A DNA stretch of 64,000 nucleotides from Sva-07 sp942492715 (lineage in GTDB: Bacteria > Actinomycetota > Acidimicrobiia > Acidimicrobiales > Ilumatobacteraceae), in contig CALOFW010000012.1 in NCBI GenBank assembly GCA_942492715.1, positions 744,001-808,000 of the forward strand, given 5' to 3'. Position 1 is the stretch's first letter; the number at the start of each line of letters is the position of its first letter. This document shows, in pieces, positions 1 to 7,216 of the stretch. Both the position numbers and the translations under genes were made by a program. Below the pieces are notes generated by a model, which saw nothing but the letters and a program-made list of their open reading frames with translations, had not been told where the DNA came from and did no database searches.

Positions 1-838
1 CACCGGGCAGGCGGAGCGGCCGACGGCGCTGCACGGAGCGCGGGGGGACCGCGTCCGCCGTCGGTTCGTGCGGTGGCGGTTCGAGCGACGCGGCGAGTGC
101 CTCGACCCGGTCGCCGAGCTGGCGAGCCGCCTCCGCAATCGCCCCCAGCTCGCCGACGTCGATGGACGGCGCCGGCGTGGCGTCGGACGGCGACGGTTCC
201 GGCGACGGGGGCGACGACCGCTCCGACGACCCGGCAGCGGCCGAGGTCGCCGCTTCGAGCCGAGCCCGGAGCGCGGCCTCGCGGTCACGGGCGTGGCGGG
301 CCTCGTTGCGGACGTCGACCAACTCGGCGCGAAGTTCGCCGACGGCGTCGTCGGACTTCGCCAGATCGGCGCGCAGGACGTCGAGTTCGGACCGGAGCGC
401 ATCGAGCGATGCCGACTGCTCGACGACTGCGGCCTGCGCCCGCACGGCCAACTGCTCTGCGGCTGCCCGACGCTTCTCCGCCCGCTTCAGCTCCGTACGC
501 AGATCGGCCTCGGTCGCCTCGCGAGCGCGGGCGTCGAGCAGGGCCTGCACCTGGTCCTCCCATCCCGTGGGACGTTGCAGCCAGAGCATCCCGATGGGGT
601 CGACCAGCTCGGGAACGGCACCGACGGCGATCGTCCGACGGAACGTGTCGTCGGCCTCGATCGACCGTCGCAGTCGGCCGAGCGCCCCGGTCGGGATCCT
701 GGTGGCGCCGAAGTGCGCACGCAGCTCCTTCGGGTACGGCAGCGACCGCTTTCCCCGGTTGGCCTCCTCGGCGAGCGCGACGGCGAACTCGATCGCCGAG
801 CGGAGATCGCGATGCTCGATCTCGATCCGCTCGGACAT
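1..838 (-). CDS. NYN-domain protein, N-terminal part (cut by window edge)
   Basis: This minus-strand frame is open from an ATG at 838 to the left window edge, so the C-terminus is missing. The first ~100 residues resemble the N-terminal region of actinobacterial NYN (PIN-like RNase fold) proteins: helical, with an LWLQRPTGWEDQ stretch where relatives have LWLHRPDGWE. Residues ~105-205 are a strong Ala/Arg/Glu coiled coil, followed by a Pro/Ser-rich linker. The catalytic NYN domain would lie past the window edge, so its presence is inferred from family architecture. A TATCCT -10 box six bases before the ATG suggests a leaderless transcript. It is divergent from the nuclease gene at 920. Plus-strand frames here are low-complexity Arg-rich shadows. 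Confidence 0.7.
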   Translation of the reverse strand, partial: MSERIEIEHRDLRSAIEFAVALAEEANRGKRSLPYPKELRAHFGATRIPTGALGRLRRSIEADDTFRRTIAVGAVPELVDPIGMLWLQRPTGWEDQVQALLDARAREATEADLRTELKRAEKRRAAAEQLAVRAQAAVVEQSASLDALRSELDVLRADLAKSDDAVGELRAELVDVRNEARHARDREAALRARLEAATSAAAGSSERSSPPSPEPSPSDATPAPSIDVGELGAIAEAARQLGDRVEALAASLEPPPHEPTADAVPPRSVQRRRPLRLPG

Positions 839-844
839 GAGTCG

Positions 845-850
845 AGGATA
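845..850 (-). promoter_or_regulatory. -10 box of a leaderless promoter
   Basis: TATCCT on the minus strand (TANNNT pattern) lies six bases before the ATG at 838. Transcription would start at or next to the start codon, and there is no Shine-Dalgarno sequence. Confidence 0.45.
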
Positions 851-919
851 CTCCACGCCGTTGCGATCACGAACGCACGTTCTTGACAGCGTACGCATGT
901 TCGTGCTCTCCTGTTCGGG

Positions 920-2590
920 ATGGCCGTCCGTTCGATCGCATCGCTCCCCCAGCAGCGGAGTTTCGACGACCTCGGCACGCCCCTCCACGACGTCGTGTTC
1001 TGCATCATCGACCTCGAGACCACGGGCGGGAACCGCAACGAGGATCAGATCACCGAGGTCGGCGCCGTCAAGGTCCAGGGAGGACGGTGCCTCGGCACGT
1101 TCCAGACGCTGGTCAACCCGGGCCGCGCGATCCCGCCGCAGATCACCGTGCTGACCGGCCTCACCGATGTGCTCGTCTCGTCGGCGCCGCGCATCGGTGC
1201 CGTCCTGCCGTCACTGATCGATTTCGTCGGCGATGCGGTCATCGTCGGCCACAACGTCGGCTTCGACGTCGGCTTCCTGCGCGCCGCGTGCGAACGTCAC
1301 GACCGCCCACCACTGCCCGGCCGCGTGGTCGACACCGTCGCGCTCGCCCGCCGCCTCGTGCGCGACGAGGTCCCCGACTGTCGCCTCGGCACACTGGCAT
1401 CGAGGTTCCGGCTCGACCACCGCCCCAGCCACCGGGCGCTCGACGACGCGCTCGCCACCGCCGACCTCCTGCATCTCCTGATCGAGCGGGCCGCCGGGCT
1501 GGGGGTGGTCGGCCTCGACGACCTGATCGCGCTCGCCAAGCTCGCTGGCCATCCGCAGGCCGCGAAGTTGAAGCTGACCGCCGATCTCCCACGTTCGCCG
1601 GGTGTCTACATGTTCCGTGGTCAGCGCGACGACGTCCTCTACGTCGGCAAGGCCACCAACCTCCGCCAGCGCGTCCGCTCGTACTTCGGCAGCGACGACC
1701 GCCGCAAGATCGGCCCGATGCTGCGAGAGACGCAGTCGGTCACCCACCTCGACCTTCCCGATGCCCTGTCGGCGGAAGTGATCGAGAGCCGTCTGATCAG
1801 CCGACTCCTCCCCCGGTACAACCGTGCCGGCACCCGGGTCGACCGGTACTGCTACATCCGGCTCGACACCGGCACGCCCTGGCCGCGTCTCTCGGTGGTC
1901 AAGAACCCGTCGCCGACCGGTGTGCACCTCGGGCCGCTCCCGTCGCGCACGATGGCCAACCTGGTCGTCGAGGCGATCCACAGCGCCGTGCCTCTGCGTC
2001 GGTGCACCGCCCGCCTCGGCCGGAACTACGTCGTCCCGGTCGACGCACCGGTGTGCAGCGCCGCCCAACTCGGTGTGGCCCACTGCCCGTGCTCGGGCAC
2101 CGCCGATGCCATCGAGTACGCCGCTGCGGTGCAACTCGCCGAGGAGGCACTCGACGGTCGGCCTCATCGGGTGGCCGACGTCCTCCACGACAAGATGATG
2201 CAGCTCGCCCGCCAGCAGCGCTTCGAGGAGGCTGCAGCCGCACGCGACCGGCTGACCGCGCTCGTGGGCGCCGCACGACGGTTCCACCTCGTCGACGCGC
2301 TGCGCCGGGCAGGGCGGGCCGAGATCAGCGACGGTCAATCGATCTGGATCGTCGACGGGGCACGACTCACCGACGCCACACGGATCGGTTCGGCGGGCCG
2401 CACCCTCCCCGTGTCGCCTCCCGAGGCCGCCGAGAGCGCCGTGCTGTCCCGCCACCAGATCGACGAGGCGTTGTGCCTGGCCCGGTTCTGCGACAAGCGA
2501 GCCGAGCAGCTCACGGTGCGGTGCAGCGGCGACTGGCTGTTCCCGGTCAGCGATCGGCTTCCGCAGCTGCGTGGGCTTGCGACACCCTGA
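920..2590 (+). CDS. DEDDh exonuclease / GIY-YIG nuclease fusion (UvrC/Cho-like)
   Basis: A 556-residue nuclease with two catalytic modules. The N-terminal DnaQ-type 3'-5' exonuclease has IIDLETTG (Asp31, Glu33), a VGHNVGFDVGF motif II and a HRALDDALATADLL DEDDh motif. A UvrC-type GIY-YIG domain follows, with GVY at 228-230 and YVGK at 241-244. After it come a small Cys-containing segment and a UvrB-binding-like helical region (LARQQRFEEAAAARDRL). It lacks the UvrC C-terminal endonuclease and HhH domains, so it resembles the UvrC-like proteins of Actinobacteria (the M. tuberculosis Rv2191 type) and Cho. It probably acts in DNA repair by nicking and trimming. A TTGACA at 883-888 could be the -35. 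The 3' end overlaps the convergent trpD by 44 bp. Confidence 0.88.
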   Translation: MAVRSIASLPQQRSFDDLGTPLHDVVFCIIDLETTGGNRNEDQITEVGAVKVQGGRCLGTFQTLVNPGRAIPPQITVLTGLTDVLVSSAPRIGAVLPSLIDFVGDAVIVGHNVGFDVGFLRAACERHDRPPLPGRVVDTVALARRLVRDEVPDCRLGTLASRFRLDHRPSHRALDDALATADLLHLLIERAAGLGVVGLDDLIALAKLAGHPQAAKLKLTADLPRSPGVYMFRGQRDDVLYVGKATNLRQRVRSYFGSDDRRKIGPMLRETQSVTHLDLPDALSAEVIESRLISRLLPRYNRAGTRVDRYCYIRLDTGTPWPRLSVVKNPSPTGVHLGPLPSRTMANLVVEAIHSAVPLRRCTARLGRNYVVPVDAPVCSAAQLGVAHCPCSGTADAIEYAAAVQLAEEALDGRPHRVADVLHDKMMQLARQQRFEEAAAARDRLTALVGAARRFHLVDALRRAGRAEISDGQSIWIVDGARLTDATRIGSAGRTLPVSPPEAAESAVLSRHQIDEALCLARFCDKRAEQLTVRCSGDWLFPVSDRLPQLRGLATP

Positions 2591-3611
2591 TCAACGCATC
2601 GAGGCTCGCCTGCGCGTGGCCGCCGTCGATCGACGCCATCGCCCGCTCGACACCGGCGGCCAGATCGGTGACGGTCCCCGAGACCACGAGTGCCGCCGCC
2701 GCGTTCAGCACCACGACGTCGCGATGGGCACCGAGCTCTCCTGCCAGCACGCGGCGCACGGCCAGCGCGTTCTCCTCGGGGGCCCCGCCACGCAGATCGT
2801 CGGCCTCGGCCCGAGCGAAACCGAGCGTGGCCGGATCGACCGTGAACTCACTGATCACTCCATGATCGAGCGCCGTGACCTGCGACGGGCCGGTCGTGGT
2901 CAGTTCGTCCATGCCCTCGCCGTGGACGACCCAGGCGGTGGTGAGGCCCTGGCGTTCGAGCGCCGCCGCCATCGGAGCGGCGAACCGGGCGTCGGCGACG
3001 CCGATCAGCTGCCGCTCGACGCGCCCCGGGTTGGCCATCGGGCCCAACAGATTGAACGCGGTCGGCACGCCGAGCTCGCGTCGCGGCGGGCCCGCGAATC
3101 GGAACGCCGGGTGAAATGCCGGGGCGTAACAGAATCCGATGCCGGCCTCGCGTACACACGCCGCGACGCCGGCGGCCGACAGCTCGATCGCCACGCCGAG
3201 CAGCTCGAGGACGTCGGCGGTGCCACACTTGGACGACGCCGACCGGTTCCCGTGCTTGCACACCGGAACGCCCGCACCGGCGACCACCAGTGCCGCCATC
3301 GTCGACACGTTGATCGAGTGCGAACCGTCCCCTCCGGTGCCGACCACGTCCACACACATGGCCCGTTCGTCGGCGGTGAGCGGCACGAACGTGGCGGCGT
3401 GCATCGCCGCATCGAGCATGCCGTGCAGCTCCTCGGCGGTCTCACCCTTGGCCCGCAGGGCCACGAGGAACCCGGCGATCTGCGCTGCGGTTGCGTCACC
3501 GTCGAGGATCGCCGCCATCGCTGCGCCGGCGCGATCGCCGTCGAGATCACGGCCGGAGAGCATCGTGGCGAGCGCCACCGACCATTCGAACGGGACCTTC
3601 GTCGTCGACAT
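2547..3611 (-). CDS. trpD: anthranilate phosphoribosyltransferase
   Basis: TrpD transfers phosphoribose from PRPP to anthranilate in tryptophan synthesis. The 354-residue protein is of normal length. It has the PRPP-binding loop GTGGDG at 91-96, the glycine-rich KHGNRSASSKCG segment at 119-130, and the conserved FNLLGPMANP region. The gene stands alone here, with no other trp genes in the window. A TACCAT -10 box (3619-3624) lies seven bases before the ATG, so the transcript is probably leaderless. The last 44 bp overlap the convergent nuclease gene. Confidence 0.95.
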   Translation of the reverse strand: MSTTKVPFEWSVALATMLSGRDLDGDRAGAAMAAILDGDATAAQIAGFLVALRAKGETAEELHGMLDAAMHAATFVPLTADERAMCVDVVGTGGDGSHSINVSTMAALVVAGAGVPVCKHGNRSASSKCGTADVLELLGVAIELSAAGVAACVREAGIGFCYAPAFHPAFRFAGPPRRELGVPTAFNLLGPMANPGRVERQLIGVADARFAAPMAAALERQGLTTAWVVHGEGMDELTTTGPSQVTALDHGVISEFTVDPATLGFARAEADDLRGGAPEENALAVRRVLAGELGAHRDVVVLNAAAALVVSGTVTDLAAGVERAMASIDGGHAQASLDALIRVSQAHAAAEADR

Positions 3612-3618
3612 CGCGCCG

Positions 3619-3624
3619 ATGGTA
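3619..3624 (-). promoter_or_regulatory. -10 box of leaderless trpD promoter
   Basis: TACCAT on the minus strand lies seven bases before the trpD ATG at 3611. There is no ribosome binding site. Confidence 0.45.
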
Positions 3625-3688
3625 GATGCAACGATCGGCGCCGACCCTCAACCGTTGCGTCGAGCCCTCGCGATCTCGGGGACGGGCG

Positions 3689-3928
3689 TCAGGAGATGCG
3701 ACGCCGCTGGCGGATGATCCGTCGGCGATCCCGCTCGGTCGCCCCACCCCACACGCCCGCCTTCTCCCGGAACGACAGGGCGTGCTCCAGACACGACGCC
3801 TGCACATGACACCCGGCGCACACGGCCTTCGCTACCTCTGCGCCGTCGTCGTCATCGGGATAGAACAACGATGCGTCCAGGCCCCGGCATGCTCCGAGGT
3901 CCCACCACTTCAATTCCTGTACGGACAC
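3689..3928 (-). CDS. WhiB-family Fe-S transcription regulator
   Basis: A 79-residue WhiB-like protein. Four cysteines (14, 37, 40, 46; C-x22-C-x2-C-x5-C) should hold a [4Fe-4S] cluster. A GVWGG turn follows and then a basic tail (RDRRRIIRQRRR) for DNA contact. WhiB-like proteins act with the primary sigma factor as redox-responsive regulators and are limited to Actinobacteria and their phages. The length and arrangement are closest to WhiB1/WhiB2-type proteins, but the subgroup is not certain. The start is a GTG preceded by GGGGAG at good spacing. A TAGATT -10 box on the same strand lies upstream at 3961-3966, leaving a short 5' leader. Confidence 0.92.
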   Translation of the reverse strand: MSVQELKWWDLGACRGLDASLFYPDDDDGAEVAKAVCAGCHVQASCLEHALSFREKAGVWGGATERDRRRIIRQRRRIS

Positions 3929-3960
3929 TTCGACTCCCCATGACGACTGCTGTCCGAGCG

Positions 3961-3966
3961 AATCTA
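3961..3966 (-). promoter_or_regulatory. -10 box for the whiB gene
   Basis: TAGATT (TANNNT) on the minus strand would start transcription about 25 bases before the GTG at 3928. That leaves room for the GGGGAG ribosome binding site. Confidence 0.4.
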
Positions 3967-4049
3967 GAACGCCATCGACGGATCCGCCAGTGAAATTTCG
4001 TGGCGCGCTGGTGTCGCGCGTGTTTCGGGGCCGAACGCGAGGCGGTGAC

Positions 4050-4640
4050 TCAGGGGCGCAGGTCGGCGAGCAGTTCGGCGTGCGTGGCGTCGCTCAGCTC
4101 GACCGCCTCCAGGTACTCCGGGTGGGTGATCTCGATGCGCACCGGGCCCGATGCGAAGGCCTCGACCTGTTCGGGGGTGAACTCGAAACGGATGTAGTGA
4201 ACCGCCGCGGTGGTGGTCTCCCTGGTGAGCTGGCTGGCGTGCACCTCGTCGGTGATCGATGCGATGCGGTCACCGTTGGACAGCACGATCACGAACGACC
4301 GCTCGATGCCGACCAACTTCGGCAGCCACTCCCGCATCTGGTCGTCGCTCGTGAGTTCCAGGAACACGGTCGCGCAGAGCTGGCCGGGGTCCGGGATCAT
4401 CGGGTTGTAGGTGTCGAGTTCGACCTGGATGTCCTCGTCGGTCACCAGCTTCTCGACGCGGGTCATCTCCTGGATCTGGAGCCGCATCGTCTCGCGGTTC
4501 TCGAACATGAGGGTGACGATGGTTCCGAAGGCGAGCCGGCGGCGTCGCTTGATCTCCATCACCGACGCACGGAACGATTCGCGCTCGCGCTCGTAGGCGC
4601 GCACGTCGGCGATGTCATCGAGGGTGAGCTTGCGGGACAT
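4050..4640 (-). CDS. DUF3501 family protein
   Basis: A soluble 196-residue protein of the DUF3501 family, starting MSRKLTLDDI. Members are found beside CCG-domain Fe-S proteins and rubrerythrin, as here. No catalytic motif or cofactor site is evident, and its biochemical function is unknown. The conserved core contains MEIKRRRRLAFG, ENRETMRLQIQEM and a YNPMIPDPGQL segment. An ATG at 4658 is in frame, but the ATG at 4640 has GAGGAG about ten bases upstream and matches the usual family N-terminus. It is the last gene of the fur-rubrerythrin-CCG-DUF3501 group, 72 bases after its neighbour. The context suggests oxidative-stress defence. Confidence 0.82.
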   Translation of the reverse strand: MSRKLTLDDIADVRAYERERESFRASVMEIKRRRRLAFGTIVTLMFENRETMRLQIQEMTRVEKLVTDEDIQVELDTYNPMIPDPGQLCATVFLELTSDDQMREWLPKLVGIERSFVIVLSNGDRIASITDEVHASQLTRETTTAAVHYIRFEFTPEQVEAFASGPVRIEITHPEYLEAVELSDATHAELLADLRP

Positions 4641-4712
4641 GGTGGAGATGCTCCTCATCGGGGGATCGAGGTGTCGATCAGGGGGTTGATCGAGGGATTG
4701 GTGACGGGGCCG

Positions 4713-6017
4713 TCACGTTTCTTCGGGGATGCCGTACGCCCGGGCGATGATCTGCAACGGATGCTTCGCGTCGCGACCGGTCTGCTCGACGATCGCGGTG
4801 TTGGCGAGGTGGCAGTCGCCGGCAACGGCGTCGCCGCCCGCCTTGTCGATCTGCTCGCCCAGCTTCTTCGCGATCGGAATCGAGATGTCCTCGTTGCCGG
4901 CGCGGAAACCCCACATGCCGTCGATCCCGGAACACTGCTGGACCAGCTTGACCTTGGCCCCGGTGAGCTTCATCAGGTCACGGCTCTTGAAGCCGATGTT
5001 CTGAGCTCGCAGGTGACAGGGCGTGTGATACGTGATCGACTCGACGGTCTCGCCGGTGAAGTCGGTCTCGAGCGTCGTGTCGTCGCCCTTGTGGACGTTC
5101 ATGAGGTACTCGGCGGCATCGTACGTGTGCTCGGCGACGAGTTCGGCGTCCGGCCCGCCGACGTAATCGAGGTAGTCCTTCTTGATGATGTAGCTGCACG
5201 TGGGCTGCGGCACGACGACGTCGGTTCCGGACCGGACCTCGGCGGCCAACGTCTTGATGTTCTTCTCGGCGATCTTGGTGAACTCCTTGACGTCACCGGA
5301 GTGGAGCCAGGGAGCACCACAGCACCCGGCGGCAGTGTTGCTGCACTCGATGCCGTTGTGCTCGTAGACCTTCACGAGGTCCTTGCCGATCGCGGTCTCC
5401 TGGTACTCGACGAGGCAGGTCGGGAACACGGTGACCCTGCCCTGGCGCTTCGTGAGGCGAACCTTCGGGCGCTTCTTGAACCAGGTGGAGAAGCGCTGCT
5501 TGGCGTAGGGCGGCAACAGACGCACCGGCGACACGCCGGTGACCTTGGCCACGGCCTTGCGGATGCCCGATCCGGGCTCGGCGTTGACCACCTTGTTCGC
5601 GAGTGGCGCAGCGGTGGTGGCCAGCGTCCCGAGCAGGTCGGTGTGTCCCATCATCTGGGTCGTGACCTTGTCACGGGTCGACTTGATGCCGTTGGCGTAC
5701 TGCATCGCGTCGGCTCGCAGCATCAGCCGGGGGAAGTCGAGGTTCCACTCGTGCAGTTCGGGGATGTACGGGCAGTTGATGTAGCAGAGCTTGCACTGGA
5801 AGCACTCGTCGACGACCTGGTCCTGCTCGGCAGGCGTCAGTCGGCCGGCGTCCTGGTCGTCGTGCTTGTCGACCATCTCGAACAGCGTCGGGAACGAGGT
5901 GCAGAACTTGAAGCACAGCCGACACCCGTGGCAGAGGTCGTACACCCTGGTGAGTTCCTCGCGGACATCGGCTTCGTCGAAGTAGAGCGGGTGCTTCGGG
6001 TCATACGTGGTGGTCAT
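4713..6017 (-). CDS. CCG-domain Fe-S oxidoreductase (GlpC/HdrD-like)
   Basis: A 434-residue cytoplasmic redox protein. The N-terminus has two ferredoxin-type [4Fe-4S] motifs (Cys29/32/35/39 and Cys72/75/78/82). The C-terminal half has two cysteine-rich CCG domains: the first includes CLVEYQ and CCGAPW, the second TPCHLRAQNIG and CSGIDGMWG. This is the GlpC / heterodisulfide-reductase subunit D architecture. Despite the glpD operon nearby, it lies in the divergent peroxide group with rubrerythrin and DUF3501. It is therefore more likely an electron carrier for that group than a subunit of an anaerobic glycerol-3-phosphate dehydrogenase. A GTGAGAGGGGG hairpin precedes it at 6098-6129. Confidence 0.88.
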   Translation of the reverse strand: MTTTYDPKHPLYFDEADVREELTRVYDLCHGCRLCFKFCTSFPTLFEMVDKHDDQDAGRLTPAEQDQVVDECFQCKLCYINCPYIPELHEWNLDFPRLMLRADAMQYANGIKSTRDKVTTQMMGHTDLLGTLATTAAPLANKVVNAEPGSGIRKAVAKVTGVSPVRLLPPYAKQRFSTWFKKRPKVRLTKRQGRVTVFPTCLVEYQETAIGKDLVKVYEHNGIECSNTAAGCCGAPWLHSGDVKEFTKIAEKNIKTLAAEVRSGTDVVVPQPTCSYIIKKDYLDYVGGPDAELVAEHTYDAAEYLMNVHKGDDTTLETDFTGETVESITYHTPCHLRAQNIGFKSRDLMKLTGAKVKLVQQCSGIDGMWGFRAGNEDISIPIAKKLGEQIDKAGGDAVAGDCHLANTAIVEQTGRDAKHPLQIIARAYGIPEET

Positions 6018-6097
6018 CAGGCAAGTCTTTCGTACTTGGTCGCGCTCCGAGCCACGCAGCGTGCGTGAACGAGCGATCTCCGACGCGGGGTGGGTCG

Positions 6098-6129
6098 GTG
6101 AGAGGGGGCCGGTGCCGACCCCCTCTCAC
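6098..6129. terminator. hairpin between rubrerythrin and Fe-S gene
   Basis: GTGAGAGGGGG and CCCCCTCTCAC form a perfect 11-bp stem with a 10-base loop. It lies in the 146-bp gap inside an otherwise co-directional gene group. No U-tract follows, so it may act as a partial terminator or an mRNA-stabilising element that sets rubrerythrin above the downstream genes. Confidence 0.5.
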
Positions 6130-6163
6130 GCAGATTCGGCCGGGATGGCCGACGTCCGACTCG

Positions 6164-6583
6164 TCAGCTGATGGCTTCGAGGCCCTGGGTGAAGCGGCCG
6201 GCGTGGCTCTTCTCCGCGCGGGCGAGGGTCTCGAACCAGTCGGCGATCTCGTCGAAGCCCTCGTCGCGGGCGGTCTTGGCGAAGCCCGGGTACATCTGGG
6301 TGTACTCGTAGGTCTCGCCGGCGATCGACGCCTTGAAGTTCTCCTCGGTGTCGCCGATCGGCTCGCCCGACGCCGGGTCGCCGACCTCGGCGAGGTACTC
6401 GAGGTGGCCGTGGGCGTGGCCCGTCTCACCCTCGGCGACGGAACGGAACAGCGCGGCGGAGTCGGGGTAGCCCTCGATGTCGGCCTTCTGGGCGAACCAC
6501 AGGTAGCGGCGGTTGGCCTGGCTCTCGCCGGCGAAGGCTTCCTTCAGGTTCTCGTGGGTCTTGGTGCCGTTGAGGTCTGGCAT
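6164..6583 (-). CDS. rubrerythrin (diiron domain only)
   Basis: A 139-residue ferritin-like four-helix protein with rubrerythrin diiron ligands: Glu20 in FAGESQANRRY, Glu53-x2-His56, a Glu90 region (AGETYEY) and Glu124-x2-His127. The C-terminal rubredoxin domain of classical rubrerythrin is absent, so electrons must come from elsewhere, perhaps the neighbouring Fe-S protein. The expected role is reduction of hydrogen peroxide. AAGGAG stands eight bases before the ATG. It lies 65 bases after the Fur-family gene, which fits co-transcription and peroxide control. Confidence 0.92.
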   Translation of the reverse strand: MPDLNGTKTHENLKEAFAGESQANRRYLWFAQKADIEGYPDSAALFRSVAEGETGHAHGHLEYLAEVGDPASGEPIGDTEENFKASIAGETYEYTQMYPGFAKTARDEGFDEIADWFETLARAEKSHAGRFTQGLEAIS

Positions 6584-6648
6584 GTCGGTGCTCCTTGTTG
6601 GGTTGGGTTGGTTGATGAGGTTGATGAGATGAGCGTGGTGGGTCGGTG

Positions 6649-7068
6649 TCAGGGGCCGGTGCGGCAGTCGACGCAGGTACCGCCGAACACGATCGAGGCC
6701 TCGGTGGCGGCAAAGCCGTGGAGGTCGTCGACGACGAGGCCGTCGGTGCCCTCGACGTAGAGATCGACCACGGCGCCGCAGCGGTCGCAGACGCCGTGAT
6801 GGTGGTCGTCGACGTTGGGATCGAAGCGGGTGGCGCCCGCTCCGAGGACCACCGACTGGAGTTCGCCCATCTCTGCGAGGTCGGTGAGCGTGGTGTACAC
6901 CGTGCGCAGGGAGATCCCCGGCATCAACTCGCTCGCACGGGCGAAGAGCACCTCGGCGGTGGGGTGCGAGGTGTTGCCGTCGAGCAGGCCGAACAGCAAC
7001 TGCCGCTGAGGCGTGACCTTGAGCCCCCTGGCTCGGAAGGCCTCGGCGAGTTCGGGCGGTGACTTCAC
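6649..7068 (-). CDS. Fur-family regulator (PerR-like)
   Basis: A 139-residue ferric-uptake-type repressor. The N-terminal winged helix contains VTPQRQLLFGLL and an ISLRTVYTTL recognition helix. The dimerisation domain has HHHGVCDRC and CVDC (Cys94/97 and Cys132/135), the four-cysteine structural zinc site. A location directly upstream of rubrerythrin points to PerR-type peroxide sensing, but the sequence alone does not exclude iron or zinc sensing. The start is a GTG with GAGGAG only two bases upstream, an unusually short spacing. A perfect inverted repeat at 7086-7113 lies just upstream and is a likely autoregulatory operator. Confidence 0.88.
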   Translation of the reverse strand: MKSPPELAEAFRARGLKVTPQRQLLFGLLDGNTSHPTAEVLFARASELMPGISLRTVYTTLTDLAEMGELQSVVLGAGATRFDPNVDDHHHGVCDRCGAVVDLYVEGTDGLVVDDLHGFAATEASIVFGGTCVDCRTGP

Positions 7069-7085
7069 GGCTCCTCAGTCTATGC

Positions 7086-7113
7086 GCACGAATTGTTCGT
7101 TAGCAATTCGTGC
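7086..7113. promoter_or_regulatory. candidate Fur/PerR operator, perfect inverted repeat
   Basis: GCACGAATTG at 7086-7095 and CAATTCGTGC at 7104-7113 are perfect 10-bp inverted repeats around an 8-base centre (TTCGTTAG). They lie 18 bases upstream of the Fur-family GTG and about 90 bases before the divergent -10 box of glpD. The A/T-rich arms stand out in this GC-rich DNA and suit binding by a Fur-type dimer. Confidence 0.6.
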
Positions 7114-7203
7114 AGATTGTGACGTTCGGCCCTGTTCAGCCCTGCTGACGGCGGTCACGCTGCGAGCCCCGCCTCTGAATGCCGCCCATGCCGAGGGGTG
7201 TCC

Positions 7204-7209
7204 TAGGAT
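7204..7209 (+). promoter_or_regulatory. -10 box of leaderless glpD promoter
   Basis: TAGGAT lies seven bases before the ATG at 7217. No Shine-Dalgarno sequence is visible. Confidence 0.45.
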
Positions 7210-7216
7210 CGCCGCG

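Noticed and set aside
68..886. Long plus-strand frames at the left end
   Set aside because: Arg/Pro/Gly-rich composition and no motifs. They mirror the minus-strand NYN-type gene, whose protein has sensible helices and a coiled coil.
4713..6017. GlpC subunit of an anaerobic glycerol-3-phosphate dehydrogenase
   Set aside because: No GlpA/GlpB partners. The gene sits with rubrerythrin and DUF3501 on the strand opposite to glpD.
3990..6068. 692-codon plus-strand frame
   Set aside because: Antisense shadow of the DUF3501 and Fe-S protein genes. High-GC codon bias keeps the opposite strand open.
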